A program made the position numbers and the translations under genes. Under the pieces are notes generated by a model, which did no database searches, was not told where the DNA came from, and worked only from the letters and a program-made list of their open reading frames with translations. A stretch of DNA of 64,000 nucleotides from Lachnospiraceae bacterium (GTDB lineage Bacteria > Bacillota > Clostridia > Lachnospirales > Lachnospiraceae), in the NCBI GenBank assembly GCA_017436865.1, contig JAFSCH010000063.1, forward strand, positions 1-64,000. The letters are read 5' to 3'. This document shows, one piece after another, positions 27,881 to 36,118 of this stretch (its first letter is position 1; each line of letters opens with the position of its first letter).

Positions 27881-29149
27881 ATGGATTCCATATTTTTCCA
27901 TATTGATGTCAATTCCGCTTTTTTAAGTTGGACAGCAATTGATCTTAAAAAACAAGCTCAACAACAAGGTACTCTGGATACCTATGTAGATTTGCGCGAG
28001 ATCCCTTCTATCGTTGGTGGTGATTCCGCCACACGCCATGGCATTGTTCTTGCAAAATCCAACTTAGCTAAAAAATATGGAATTAACACGGCAGAACCTA
28101 TTGTTTCTGCGATAAAAAAATGTCCAAATCTTACCATTGTACCTCCAAATCATTCCTCATACAGCGAACACAGTCATCAACTCATGAATTATCTAAGCTC
28201 CTACTGCCCATTGATTGAACAAGTCAGTATTGATGAATGCTATATGGACTTTACGCCTATTCAAAATGATTTTTCATCACCTATAGAAGCTGCAACTATT
28301 ATCAAAAATAGTGTCCGCGATACCTTTGGTTTTACAGTAAATGTTGGCATCAGTAACCGTAAAGTTCTTGCAAAAATGGCATCTGATTTTAAAAAGCCAG
28401 ATTTAGTCCATACTCTCTTTGTCGAAGAAATCGAATCAAAAATGTGGCCACTCCCTATTTCCTCTCTACTCATGTGCGGACATTCCAGTCAAGAAGCACT
28501 AAGAAAACTAGGTATTACTACAATAGGAGAATTAGCTCGCTGTGATAAAAATCTACTCTTATATCATTTAAAGAGTCACGGACTGCTCCTTTGGGAATAT
28601 GCTAATGGCATAGATTCTTCTGGTATATGCACAGCACCTGCCCCTGCCAAAGGAATTGGTAATTCTACCACCATGCCCAAAGATGCTACTAGTATAGAAG
28701 AAATGAAACCCGTTATTTTAAGTCTTTCTGAATCCGTTTCCAAAAGACTTCGGGCTATTCAATCCAATGCCGGCACAATTACTGTAGAAATCAAATATGC
28801 AGATTTCCACTCCTGCTCACATCAGATGGCACTGGTTACACCAGATAATACTACCAGTACCATTTACGAATCTAGCATAGAGCTCTTAAAAGAACTATGG
28901 AATGGAGACCCTGTAAGGCTACTTGGCGTACGAGCTACCAAGCTCAAAGAAGAATCTGCCCCTGTTCAACTTGACCTCTTTTCCTATCAGGCCTCCAAAC
29001 CTCAAAGCGAGCGCAATAAAAAACTTGACCTTGCAATCGATTCCATACGCCAAAAATACGGAAGCGAGGCCATCGTCCGTGGCTCTTTATTAAAATCAAC
29101 TTCTTCTAAGAAGCAACAAAAAGCACCAAACCGCATTAATGAGGTTTGA
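27881..29149 (+). CDS. Y-family DNA polymerase (DinB/UmuC-like)
   Basis: Low-fidelity translesion polymerase. The palm motif FFHIDVNSAFLSW holds the first metal-binding Asp and SIDECYMDF the second Asp-Glu pair; NVGISNRKVLAKMAS is the fingers motif, and a little-finger domain follows. The C-terminus has QLDLF, a likely beta-clamp-binding motif. I start at the ATG at 27881, six bases after GAGGTG; a GTG at 27872 lies in the ribosome site. It is one of few plus-strand genes, with a LexA-like box in front. Confidence 0.92.
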   Translation: MDSIFFHIDVNSAFLSWTAIDLKKQAQQQGTLDTYVDLREIPSIVGGDSATRHGIVLAKSNLAKKYGINTAEPIVSAIKKCPNLTIVPPNHSSYSEHSHQLMNYLSSYCPLIEQVSIDECYMDFTPIQNDFSSPIEAATIIKNSVRDTFGFTVNVGISNRKVLAKMASDFKKPDLVHTLFVEEIESKMWPLPISSLLMCGHSSQEALRKLGITTIGELARCDKNLLLYHLKSHGLLLWEYANGIDSSGICTAPAPAKGIGNSTTMPKDATSIEEMKPVILSLSESVSKRLRAIQSNAGTITVEIKYADFHSCSHQMALVTPDNTTSTIYESSIELLKELWNGDPVRLLGVRATKLKEESAPVQLDLFSYQASKPQSERNKKLDLAIDSIRQKYGSEAIVRGSLLKSTSSKKQQKAPNRINEV

Positions 29150-29155
29150 TGCTTT
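29120..29155. terminator. Bidirectional terminator shared by two convergent genes
   Basis: The stem AAAGCA.CAAACC / GGTTTG.TGCTTT has one mismatch. It contains the stop codons of both dinB (plus) and the flavin reductase (minus), whose coding regions overlap by 14 bp, so both genes' last codons form the terminator. Confidence 0.7.
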
Positions 29156-29759
29156 TCTTTCTGTTTTTATATGCTGTATTGCCTTTTGGTGGCTTTGACT
29201 TTTTCTGAATACTATAACCAAATCTCCCCAGCCTCTCGCCAAGCAAGTAGTACTCTCCATGAGAATATACAATTGGATTAGCTTGGGACAAATGAAAACT
29301 GTTTTTCTCATCCATATATGCATCATCTACTTGTACCGCTACGACTTCTGCAATAAACATATCATGTGAGCCTAGTTTCTCTACCTTCACAACCTTACAT
29401 TCGATATTTACCGGACTTTCTGCAATATAAGGTACCCTTACCACATTGCCCATGACCGGGGTTAAATTCATTTCCTTCCATTTGTCTACATCCCTACCGC
29501 TCTTTACACCGCAATAGTCCGTTGCAAATGCGAGCTCCTTCGTTGTAAGATTAATCACAAACTCTCCCGTTTCCATCAACATATGGTGTGAAAAACGCTC
29601 CGGTCTAACAGAAATGCTCACCATCGGCGGGTTTGTGCAAATCGTTCCAGCCCATGCCACTGTTACAATATCCGAATTACCTTCTTTATCCGCTACACTT
29701 ACCATGACAACAGGAAGTGGATATAACATATTACCTGGTTTAAATGATATTTTCGCCAT
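29136..29759 (-). CDS. Flavin reductase-like (flavoredoxin) domain protein
   Basis: Small FMN-binding split-barrel protein of the flavin reductase/flavoredoxin family, usually an electron carrier or NAD(P)H:flavin oxidoreductase in anaerobes. Family features: PVVMVSVADKEGNSDIVTVAW, CTNPPMVSISVRPER and TGEFVINL. The basic C-terminal tail (SIQKKSKPPKGNTAYKNRKK) is unusual and overlaps the terminator with dinB. 207 aa. Confidence 0.88.
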   Translation of the reverse strand: MAKISFKPGNMLYPLPVVMVSVADKEGNSDIVTVAWAGTICTNPPMVSISVRPERFSHHMLMETGEFVINLTTKELAFATDYCGVKSGRDVDKWKEMNLTPVMGNVVRVPYIAESPVNIECKVVKVEKLGSHDMFIAEVVAVQVDDAYMDEKNSFHLSQANPIVYSHGEYYLLGERLGRFGYSIQKKSKPPKGNTAYKNRKKSIKPH

Positions 29760-29774
29760 CTATTCTACTCCACA

Positions 29775-30386
29775 TTAAAACGGCAGAATATTCAGACCTG
29801 ATAATATCTGTAATACAATTCCCGCCATTGAGAAAACAAAAGCCATAACGCCAAACACCAATACAACATTTATTTTCTTACTCAGTTTCTGGTTCTCATT
29901 CAGCAAAGCCTCTGTTTGATTTTTTAACTCATCCACAACAACTGCCTGTACATTTCTATAAACTTTTACATTTTCCTTATGTACAAAATCATTTGACTGC
30001 TTAAAGCATTCTTCCAATTCCACAAGCTGCTGCTTCTGTTCCTCTACTCTTTTTGTTTCTTCTGTACGTTCAGCTTCCTTTCTTGCAAGTTCTTCCTCAC
30101 GTATCCTTTTTTGTTCATCCGTAAGATTTCTTAATACAGAGAGTAATCTCGTCTCTTCCTCCTGCAAGCCTTGAATCTTGTTGGCATTTTCACCAACGAG
30201 ACCATCTATTTTCTCAGAAAGCTCAGAATTCTTATAATTTAACTTTCTCATCTCCTGCAAAATTTTCTCATATTCCGCAACTTGAAGTTGAAGTTTCTTC
30301 ATTTCAGCCGCTTCTGCTTGAGAATTTGCTTTAATTATTTCCTGCGCATTGAATTTCTGCACAAGCTTATCCATAAAATTATCCAT
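29775..30386 (-). CDS. Coiled-coil protein with C-terminal membrane anchor
   Basis: No known domain recognised. Residues about 10-170 are charged heptad-rich sequence (long Glu/Lys/Gln runs such as ETKRVEEQKQQLVELEE) predicted as coiled coil; residues 178-200 form one hydrophobic helix (VLVFGVMAFVFSMAGIVLQIL). It would be a tail-anchored cytoplasmic coiled coil. It is 15 bp upstream of the flavin reductase and probably co-transcribed with it. Function unknown. Confidence 0.7.
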   Translation of the reverse strand: MDNFMDKLVQKFNAQEIIKANSQAEAAEMKKLQLQVAEYEKILQEMRKLNYKNSELSEKIDGLVGENANKIQGLQEEETRLLSVLRNLTDEQKRIREEELARKEAERTEETKRVEEQKQQLVELEECFKQSNDFVHKENVKVYRNVQAVVVDELKNQTEALLNENQKLSKKINVVLVFGVMAFVFSMAGIVLQILSGLNILPF

Positions 30387-30570
30387 ATTTATACTCCTTT
30401 GTACAAAGTAGTTTTCATCACTTTTAATATACTTATTCCATTTTTTACATTCTTGGTAACAAGTACTTCAACCTTTCATGAATAATTTTATTTTAACATT
30501 ATTTCGTGTCACTTACAACCAAATAAATATTTGTGCATTTTCCATATATAATTCTATGTTTTCTCAACAA

Positions 30571-30602
30571 AAATTGTGATATTAACAATAATATCACAAT
30601 TT
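30571..30602. terminator. Perfect 14-bp inverted repeat, likely terminator
   Basis: AAATTGTGATATTA, a 4-base loop and its exact complement TAATATCACAATTT. On the minus strand it is followed by TTGTTG and lies about 145 bp beyond the alarmone synthetase stop codon. It could instead be an operator. Confidence 0.5.
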
Positions 30603-30607
30603 GTTCA

Positions 30608-30745
30608 CAGTTTATTCATTTTCTTATAGTAACATTTACTTATAGTAAAGGGAACAACGTAATGTTTTTCATTACACATAGATAAATTTTTTCATAATAG
30701 CCTCGGTACCGCAAGGTATCGGGGCACTCCTCATTTCTAGGACTT
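30608..30745 (+). ncRNA. Possible plus-strand small RNA with GNRA-capped hairpin
   Basis: A candidate promoter (TTGTTC, 18 bp, TATAGT at 30625-30630) precedes two hairpins: GTAATG-TTTTT-CATTAC, and an 11-bp stem GCCTCGGTACC / GGTATCGGGGC closed by a GCAA tetraloop (30700-30725). Wobble pairs and the GNRA loop exist only on the plus-strand RNA; the minus strand would have A-C mismatches. A direct repeat CTTATAGTAA occurs at 30623 and 30639. No known RNA family was recognised. Confidence 0.35.
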
Positions 30746-30746
30746 T

Positions 30747-31397
30747 TTATGAATTCTTCCCATTTTCTCTTTCAATTTCCTGAATTTCTTCATTCAAAGA
30801 CAGCATCTTCGCATCCAATGCTGACACCATCTGCGCACAAATATATAATTCTTCCGTGATATGTTCCGGTGCATTCCCCTCAAACTTATAATAAATCTTA
30901 TGCTCTAAGCTTGCCCAGAAATCCATAGCTACTGTCCTAATCTGAATCTCTACTTTTGCATCTATAATCCTATCAGACAAATAAATCGGAATCGACACAA
31001 TCATATGATAACTTTTATAGCCACTCGCCTTAGGATTCTGAATGTAATCCTTGACAGATAACACCTTAATGTCACTCTGGTTGCCAATCATCTCCGCAAT
31101 CCGATAAATATCCGTTGTAAATGAACAAATAATACGAATTCCCGCAATATCATTTACATATTTAACCATATTTTCAATCGTTGATTCATGACCGTCTTTT
31201 TTTAACTTTTTAACAATACTCTCTGAAGTTTTCAGTCTTGATTTGATATGTTCAATAGGGTTATACCTATGCACATGTTGAAATTCATCGTTCAATATTT
31301 CAAGCTTGGTACCTATTTCTTTCAAAGCAGACTGATACACAAGCATAACTTCCTTCCAAGTATCTACTTCTGAGTTTCTATTAACTTTATATTCCAT
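30747..31397 (-). CDS. Small alarmone synthetase, RelQ/YjbM-like
   Basis: Makes (p)ppGpp from ATP and GDP/GTP without a hydrolase domain. The synthetase core shows IEHIKSRLKTSESIVKKL, DIAGIRIICSF, NPKASGYKSYHM and VEIQIRTVAMDFWASLEHKI. Its 216 aa, with no N-terminal HD domain or C-terminal TGS/ACT region, defines the small form. The start MEYKVNRN (31397) follows GAGGATTAGG. It is transcribed alone. Confidence 0.93.
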   Translation of the reverse strand: MEYKVNRNSEVDTWKEVMLVYQSALKEIGTKLEILNDEFQHVHRYNPIEHIKSRLKTSESIVKKLKKDGHESTIENMVKYVNDIAGIRIICSFTTDIYRIAEMIGNQSDIKVLSVKDYIQNPKASGYKSYHMIVSIPIYLSDRIIDAKVEIQIRTVAMDFWASLEHKIYYKFEGNAPEHITEELYICAQMVSALDAKMLSLNEEIQEIERENGKNS

Positions 31398-31409
31398 CCT
31401 AATCCTCAT

Positions 31410-31718
31410 TCATTTTATGTTACTATTCTATTTATTTTAGTAACACCTTATCATAACAGCCACTTTTTGGCATTTTAAAATCTTTTCTATCATACCACAC
31501 TTCATCATGAATGTGCACACTTCCCACAGATTTTATGTTTTTTTCAGTTTTTATACTTATTCAATTCTCAAAATATTGCATTATTATTCATCCTATTCCA
31601 ATATCACAAGTTGCTACTTTATACACATTACTAAATAATTACATATGTTCATTCCCTCTATTTTATGTTATACTAAATACTATATTTTTTATTAAAGAGT
31701 CCAAACAAGGAGGATTGT
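31410..31718. other. Divergent intergenic region
   Basis: Contains the 5' regions of the minus-strand alarmone synthetase and a plus-strand small gene. A TATACT-type -10 box is visible around 31667-31672 for the plus gene, but I see no good -35 box. No other structure was recognised. Confidence 0.4.
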
Positions 31719-31985
31719 ATGTTTCGGTTATGGGCAAGAACATTTCAGAATAATCACATGCTACAGGACACTGTCATCTGCGATTCTTCTGATGATACAA
31801 GGACACACAAAGTATTTCGTGCTCTTGAAGAGGTGTGTTACCAATTTGACCTTGGAAAGCCTATTTGGCTTGATTCCACAATTGCAGATTTCAAGAAACA
31901 TGACAAAACTAGATTTACTGCAGACAACTTTATTGAATCCATTGATTTTGACTATTTGGAAATCCATGTCATTGAAGAAGATTAA
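31719..31985 (+). CDS. Small conserved-looking protein of unknown function
   Basis: An 88-aa soluble acidic protein with a strong ribosome site (AAGGAGG, 8 bp before the ATG) and a strong terminator. The sequence has a plausible compact fold: VICDSSDDTRTHKVF, then LGKPIWLDSTIADFKKHDKTRF and the acidic tail DYLEIHVIEED. I have seen similar short proteins in Lachnospiraceae but cannot name a family with certainty. Function unknown. Confidence 0.8.
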   Translation: MFRLWARTFQNNHMLQDTVICDSSDDTRTHKVFRALEEVCYQFDLGKPIWLDSTIADFKKHDKTRFTADNFIESIDFDYLEIHVIEED

Positions 31986-32010
31986 AACATGCTATTTATG
32001 GGCATGTTTT
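31984..32010 (+). terminator. Terminator of the 88-aa gene
   Basis: AAAACATGC / GCATGTTTT stem followed by more T; it overlaps the stop codon region. Confidence 0.8.
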
Positions 32011-32027
32011 TTTTACACATATTTTTA

Positions 32028-32056
32028 TTGACATGCAGCATAATATGTCATAGTAT
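32028..32056 (+). promoter_or_regulatory. Promoter and palindrome of the hemolysin III gene
   Basis: TTGACA (32028-32033), 17 bp, TAGTAT (32051-32056). The interrupted palindrome TGACAT...ATGTCA (32029-32050) occupies the space between the two boxes and may bind a regulator. Confidence 0.6.
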
Positions 32057-32069
32057 TAGTTTATATTAT

Positions 32070-32090
32070 ATGTAGTTTTGAATACTACAT
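32070..32090 (+). other. Leader hairpin before the hemolysin III gene
   Basis: Perfect seven-bp stem ATGTAGT-TTTGAAT-ACTACAT in the 5' untranslated region, about 20 bp before the ribosome site. Possible mRNA stabiliser or control element; unproven. Confidence 0.4.
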
Positions 32091-32122
32091 GATGTGATTT
32101 TAGTCTAGAGGAGGCTTTTTAT

Positions 32123-32770
32123 ATGCAGGTAACAATTCGAGAACCAGGTAGCGCAATTACACATTTTATTGCATGGCTTTTAGCAGTTATTGCCGCTTCA
32201 CCACTTATTATTAAAGCTGGCGATTCTTCTTCACTTGCTGCCATGGCAATGATTATTTTTTCAGCAAGCATGATTTTACTCTACGGCGCAAGTACCGCCT
32301 ATCATAGTGTTGCTGTATCCAACAAAGTATTAAAGATTTACCGCAAAATTGACCATATGATGATTTTCATTCTAATTGCCGGCTCCTATACTCCCGTTTG
32401 TCTTATCGTTCTTGGTGGCAAAATAGGCTATACACTCTTAGCTTTCGTTTGGGGAATTGCGATTGTTGGTATGACCGTCAAAGCTTTTTGGATTACATGC
32501 CCTAAATGGTTTTCCTCTGCCATCTACATTGCCATGGGTTGGACCTGTGTACTGGTTTTTGGTACCTTGTGGGATACTCTTGCACATGCTGCTTTTGCGT
32601 GGTTACTTGCCGGAGGAATTATTTATACTATAGGTGGTGTAATTTATGCTTTAAAACTCCCACTTTTCAACTCCATTCACAAAAATTTTGGTTCTCATGA
32701 GATTTTTCATTTATTTGTTATGGGGGGAAGCATCTGTCATTTTATCTTTATGTATTTCTATGTAGCTTAG
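32123..32770 (+). CDS. Hemolysin III / PAQR-family membrane protein
   Basis: Seven-helix integral membrane protein of the PAQR (YqfA, hemolysin III) family. Conserved features: ITHFIAWLLAV at helix 1, YGASTAYHSV, KIDHMMIFILIAGSYTP and the C-terminal HEIFHLFVMGGSICHF; the His residues and Asp are the putative metal-site ligands shared with adiponectin receptors, which are ceramidases. Bacterial activity is not settled. RBS GAGGAGG precedes the ATG. Confidence 0.93.
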   Translation: MQVTIREPGSAITHFIAWLLAVIAASPLIIKAGDSSSLAAMAMIIFSASMILLYGASTAYHSVAVSNKVLKIYRKIDHMMIFILIAGSYTPVCLIVLGGKIGYTLLAFVWGIAIVGMTVKAFWITCPKWFSSAIYIAMGWTCVLVFGTLWDTLAHAAFAWLLAGGIIYTIGGVIYALKLPLFNSIHKNFGSHEIFHLFVMGGSICHFIFMYFYVA

Positions 32771-32806
32771 GTAATTCTAGTTTTTACTATGATTATATTT
32801 TAAACT

Positions 32807-32849
32807 AAAAATCCAGTATGTCCTCTCCAAATTGACATACCGGATTTTT
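32807..32849. terminator. Bidirectional terminator between hemolysin III gene and spoVT
   Basis: AAAATCCAGTATGTC / GACATACCGGATTTTT with one bulge or mismatch, flanked by A and T tracts, between two convergent genes. Confidence 0.8.
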
Positions 32850-32882
32850 ATATATTACTATGTCATCAGTAACTTTTATTTC

Positions 32883-33431
32883 TTACTGCTCCATCTGCTT
32901 ACCAAGAAAATCTGCTGCGGACTGTGCAAGCTTTAATTCCACTTCATTCATTGGATTACCTGCTTCCATAGATAATAATACCACCGCTCCTATAATATCT
33001 CCCTGTGTAATAATCGGAATAATAACCTGATGCTGGATTTCGCCTACTTCATCCCTCGTAACCGGAATACCTTTTCTATCCCCCTTCGATGCATTCACAA
33101 TCTCTCTAGCGTTCATTTTTTCTTCCAGCTCTTTACTGATACTTTTTCCAAGAAATTGTTTGTTATTACTTCCAGCCGCCGCAATAATCTGATCCCTATC
33201 TGTTATCAATGCAATATGACCAGATACTTGTGATAAACTCTCTGCATACTGCTTGGCAAAAATTCCCATCTCACCAATCGGTGAATATTTCTTTAAAATA
33301 ATTGCGCCCTCATGGTCAGTAAATATCTCCAACGGATCGCTCTCACGAATTCTTAATGTTCTACGTATCTCCTTTGGGATAACAACACGCCCCAAATCAT
33401 CAATACGTCTAACTATACCTGTTGCTTTCAT
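32883..33431 (-). CDS. spoVT: Stage V sporulation protein T, AbrB-type regulator
   Basis: Forespore transcription regulator. The N-terminal AbrB/MazE swapped-hairpin domain is diagnostic (MKATGIVRRIDDLGRVVIPK...RTLRIRESDPLEIF, residues 1-50); a GAF-like domain (about 65-180) follows, as in SpoVT. At 182 aa it is the usual length. The true start is MKATG (33431), after AAAGGAGAACTT; the longer reading simply translates that ribosome site. It supports a spore-forming ancestor. Confidence 0.93.
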   Translation of the reverse strand: MKATGIVRRIDDLGRVVIPKEIRRTLRIRESDPLEIFTDHEGAIILKKYSPIGEMGIFAKQYAESLSQVSGHIALITDRDQIIAAAGSNNKQFLGKSISKELEEKMNAREIVNASKGDRKGIPVTRDEVGEIQHQVIIPIITQGDIIGAVVLLSMEAGNPMNEVELKLAQSAADFLGKQMEQ

Positions 33432-33469
33432 AAGTTCTCCTTTCATGCAGGACTTTTATCTAAGACAAA

Positions 33470-33530
33470 AAAATCCTCCATTTACAAATTCTAGTGTTAT
33501 GATTCTAGTATCTGTAAACAGAGGAATTTT
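33470..33530 (-). terminator. Terminator after the PilZ chemoreceptor gene
   Basis: Long imperfect stem (TTCCTCTGTTTACA paired with TGTAAAtGGAGGA, extended by CTAGAAT) ending in seven T on the minus strand. Confidence 0.8.
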
Positions 33531-33533
33531 ATA

Positions 33534-35648
33534 CTATTCGCAATAATTTTGACTTACATATTCCCTAATGGCGTTATTATCTGCCGGCATTCTACAGCCA
33601 ACTACATATTCACCCTCATTGTCTGAGCTTCGGATAATGCATCCATCAAGAGGTTTGTCTCCCAAAACATCAAAATGACTGATATTAACTACAACATTTT
33701 TATCTTTCAGATCTGCAAAGGCTGCATCTCTGACTGCAAAGGCAAAACCATTGGCACTGATATTAACCATTTTGCCCTGATAGGTCTTATCGCTTTCCTT
33801 TACCTTAATGGTACATGCATTAGACATAGGCATTCTAGGATATTTTCTTCTGTTAAATACCTTAGGATTCGTTTCGACAACAAGTCTGTAATCCCCCTTC
33901 TCACCTGCTTTACATGCATGGAGTTCAACTTCCTCCCAGCTATATAAAACATTATCTACTACAATACGAAGCTGACACTTTGCATGCTTATTCTTCGTGT
34001 CAAAGATTTCCTGACTATTGCCATCGATAGACACATATACCTGCTTATCAAGCTGTTCTACAACCTCACCAATGTATTCCTTCTTCTTATCAGCATCCGC
34101 AATCGCAATCGCTAATTTCATACCGGCTCTAACATCCTGAACACCCATGAAGCCGCCAACACCGAGTTCTTCCATCAGATGACCAACAACCGATTCGATA
34201 TCCATGGCGCTCTTAGCACTTTCCTCATACTTACTCAGCATTGTCTTGGTCGTAGATTCTGCCGCATTGATATTTTCTGTCATAGTTTCCATGACTTCAC
34301 ATACCTGTTTCATATTGTCCTCTAAGGTCTGATTAGAGCTCTCTACTTCCTTAAAGGCACTATCAACAACCTTAATATTCTCACCAAGGCTGGTTGCATC
34401 ATTGGTTATATCTGTTACGCTTCGATTTACATTTGCTACCTTTTCTATATTAGTCTGAATCAGATCGATTGTCTCTTCAATAGCTTCAAGCATTTTTTCG
34501 GACGTTTCTTCCAAATGTCCAAGTGCTGTCATAATCTGGCTGGACGAATCCTGCGTTCCACTACTAAGTTCTCGTATTTCATTTGCAACAACAGCAAATC
34601 CTCTACCAGCTTCTCCTGCACGTGCTGCTTCAATTGATGCATTTAAAGCAAGTAAATTCGTCTTATTGGTAATTCCTTCAATCGTACTAGTCTGCTGCTT
34701 TACGTTTTCAAATTCTTCCTTAAAATCAACCAAAATCTTTCCAACCTGTGCGGAAAGCTCTGCCATTTTATTGGTTGTATCTACCACTTCAACAAGCTCA
34801 TTAGAACTCGTATTAGCATGCTCTACCGAAGCTCCGATAAGCTCTACTACCTGCTCCATAAGATCTGCTACATTTTTCAGTTGCGTACCAATTACAGAAG
34901 TCATCTCCATAGAAGACATAGTCTTATCGTTTAATACCTCATTATTATTGGAAAGATTGCGCATATCCGTTACAACGTTATTCGCACCCTCTTTATTCTC
35001 ATCTGCAAGCTCACGCACTACCGTTACGCCATCTACTATAGCATTACTTGCTACCTTAACCTTCTCCACTGTCTGAACCACTCTAGCAAGATTTCCTTCA
35101 ATGGACTGTGTTAATGCTCCGTCTGACTGATGCAAATGCTTAATAGACATATTGGTACATGCATAACAGGTTAAAACAATCGCAAACTGTAACGCACAAT
35201 CTATGCTGCTGACAAATTCCATCATATCTTTTACCCATCCCTTATACAGGTTACTGGTAATCAGAACAAACAAAGTAGACCACATCATGACCTTAATCAA
35301 TCTTGTATCTTTATATAATACTAAAATAGAAATCAATGGCAAAATAAATACATAGGAAACTTCATCCGTCGTCGTCCATGCAACCACAGAAAAAAAGAGT
35401 AAATATCCCAAGCCTAAAATCCACCTATATTTCTTATAATCCATTCCTTTAAGCTTTAGCATAATTCCTGCAAATAGGTATATTCCCCAACCTATCGTCG
35501 AGAACATAATGAACCAGCTTTTACCTACTTCACCCTGAGCCATCTTTACTCCATAATATATGGATACAATAATGATTAAAGTAAGCCATGTAGTACCGGC
35601 TCTCCTGTTTGCTTTCGCTCTGAAATATGCCTCATCATAATTCTGCAT
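33534..35648 (-). CDS. Methyl-accepting chemotaxis protein with C-terminal PilZ domain
   Basis: Chemoreceptor joined to a c-di-GMP sensor. About five to six N-terminal helices (residues 15-165) are followed by a signalling domain with [21 protein letters not shown] core, and after about residue 600 by a PilZ domain. The two c-di-GMP-binding motifs are both present: RKYPR (RxxxR) and NISANG (D/NxSxxG). This suggests that c-di-GMP tunes swimming at the receptor. Long for a receptor at 704 aa. Transcribed alone. Confidence 0.9.
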   Translation of the reverse strand: MQNYDEAYFRAKANRRAGTTWLTLIIIVSIYYGVKMAQGEVGKSWFIMFSTIGWGIYLFAGIMLKLKGMDYKKYRWILGLGYLLFFSVVAWTTTDEVSYVFILPLISILVLYKDTRLIKVMMWSTLFVLITSNLYKGWVKDMMEFVSSIDCALQFAIVLTCYACTNMSIKHLHQSDGALTQSIEGNLARVVQTVEKVKVASNAIVDGVTVVRELADENKEGANNVVTDMRNLSNNNEVLNDKTMSSMEMTSVIGTQLKNVADLMEQVVELIGASVEHANTSSNELVEVVDTTNKMAELSAQVGKILVDFKEEFENVKQQTSTIEGITNKTNLLALNASIEAARAGEAGRGFAVVANEIRELSSGTQDSSSQIMTALGHLEETSEKMLEAIEETIDLIQTNIEKVANVNRSVTDITNDATSLGENIKVVDSAFKEVESSNQTLEDNMKQVCEVMETMTENINAAESTTKTMLSKYEESAKSAMDIESVVGHLMEELGVGGFMGVQDVRAGMKLAIAIADADKKKEYIGEVVEQLDKQVYVSIDGNSQEIFDTKNKHAKCQLRIVVDNVLYSWEEVELHACKAGEKGDYRLVVETNPKVFNRRKYPRMPMSNACTIKVKESDKTYQGKMVNISANGFAFAVRDAAFADLKDKNVVVNISHFDVLGDKPLDGCIIRSSDNEGEYVVGCRMPADNNAIREYVSQNYCE

Positions 35649-35825
35649 ACCTTTTCCACCTTTCTACGTGTGTTTGCACTATAATCTCTTATATTGTATC
35701 ACAAACCAATTAATATTTACAATATTGTCTGTTTATTGCATCTATCTTTTTCTTCTTTTTACATTTTTCAGTTGTTGACCATATATATTTCAGTTTTATA
35801 TCATTAACAAATTCCTTATTAACCA
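35649..35825. other. Upstream region of the PilZ chemoreceptor
   Basis: AT-rich, with a ribosome site (AAAGGTGG) near 35660. No convincing promoter pair or hairpin was seen. Confidence 0.35.
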
Positions 35826-35866
35826 AAAAGCCAGCAATCACATTTTTCTCGCGCTTGCTGACTTTT
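35826..35866 (-). terminator. Terminator downstream of the Wadjet operon and remnant
   Basis: GTCAGCAA / TTGCTGGC stem followed by TTTTT on the minus strand, directly after the pseudogene stop codon. Confidence 0.7.
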
Positions 35867-35871
35867 CTTTT

Positions 35872-36078
35872 TTAACATTTCATCAATTCTTTCAAATATT
35901 TTAGACTCTCATTTAGCTTCTCTAAATTGATTGCTCCCTCCTCACATACAGAGGATGCTCTATTGCAAAAGTACCTTTATATCTTACTTCCTCTAATTCC
36001 CTAAAAAATGCCTCAAACTCAATTCTTCCTTCTCCTGGATGAAGGCTTCTAAGCTTCTTTGTATGTTGTTTTTCCACT
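35872..36078 (-). pseudogene. C-terminal remnant of a sugar-phosphate isomerase/epimerase
   Basis: On the minus strand one frame reads SLHPGEGRIEFEAFFREL then EEVRYKGTFAIEHPLYV and stops; shifting frame near 35936-35946 continues EGAINLEKLNESLKYLKEL and ends at 35872. The PGEG...F..FF..L pattern is the C-terminal end of xylose-isomerase-like TIM barrels. There is no N-terminal part, start codon or ribosome site. It is a frameshifted, truncated fossil between jetD and its terminator. Confidence 0.65.
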
Positions 36079-36118
36079 TATAGTTGAGCTTTGTTTAAAG
36101 TAATCCAATTAAATCATT

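Noticed and set aside
31760..31970. Minus-strand ORF opposite the 88-aa gene
   Set aside because: It is a shadow of the plus-strand gene, which has the ribosome site and terminator.
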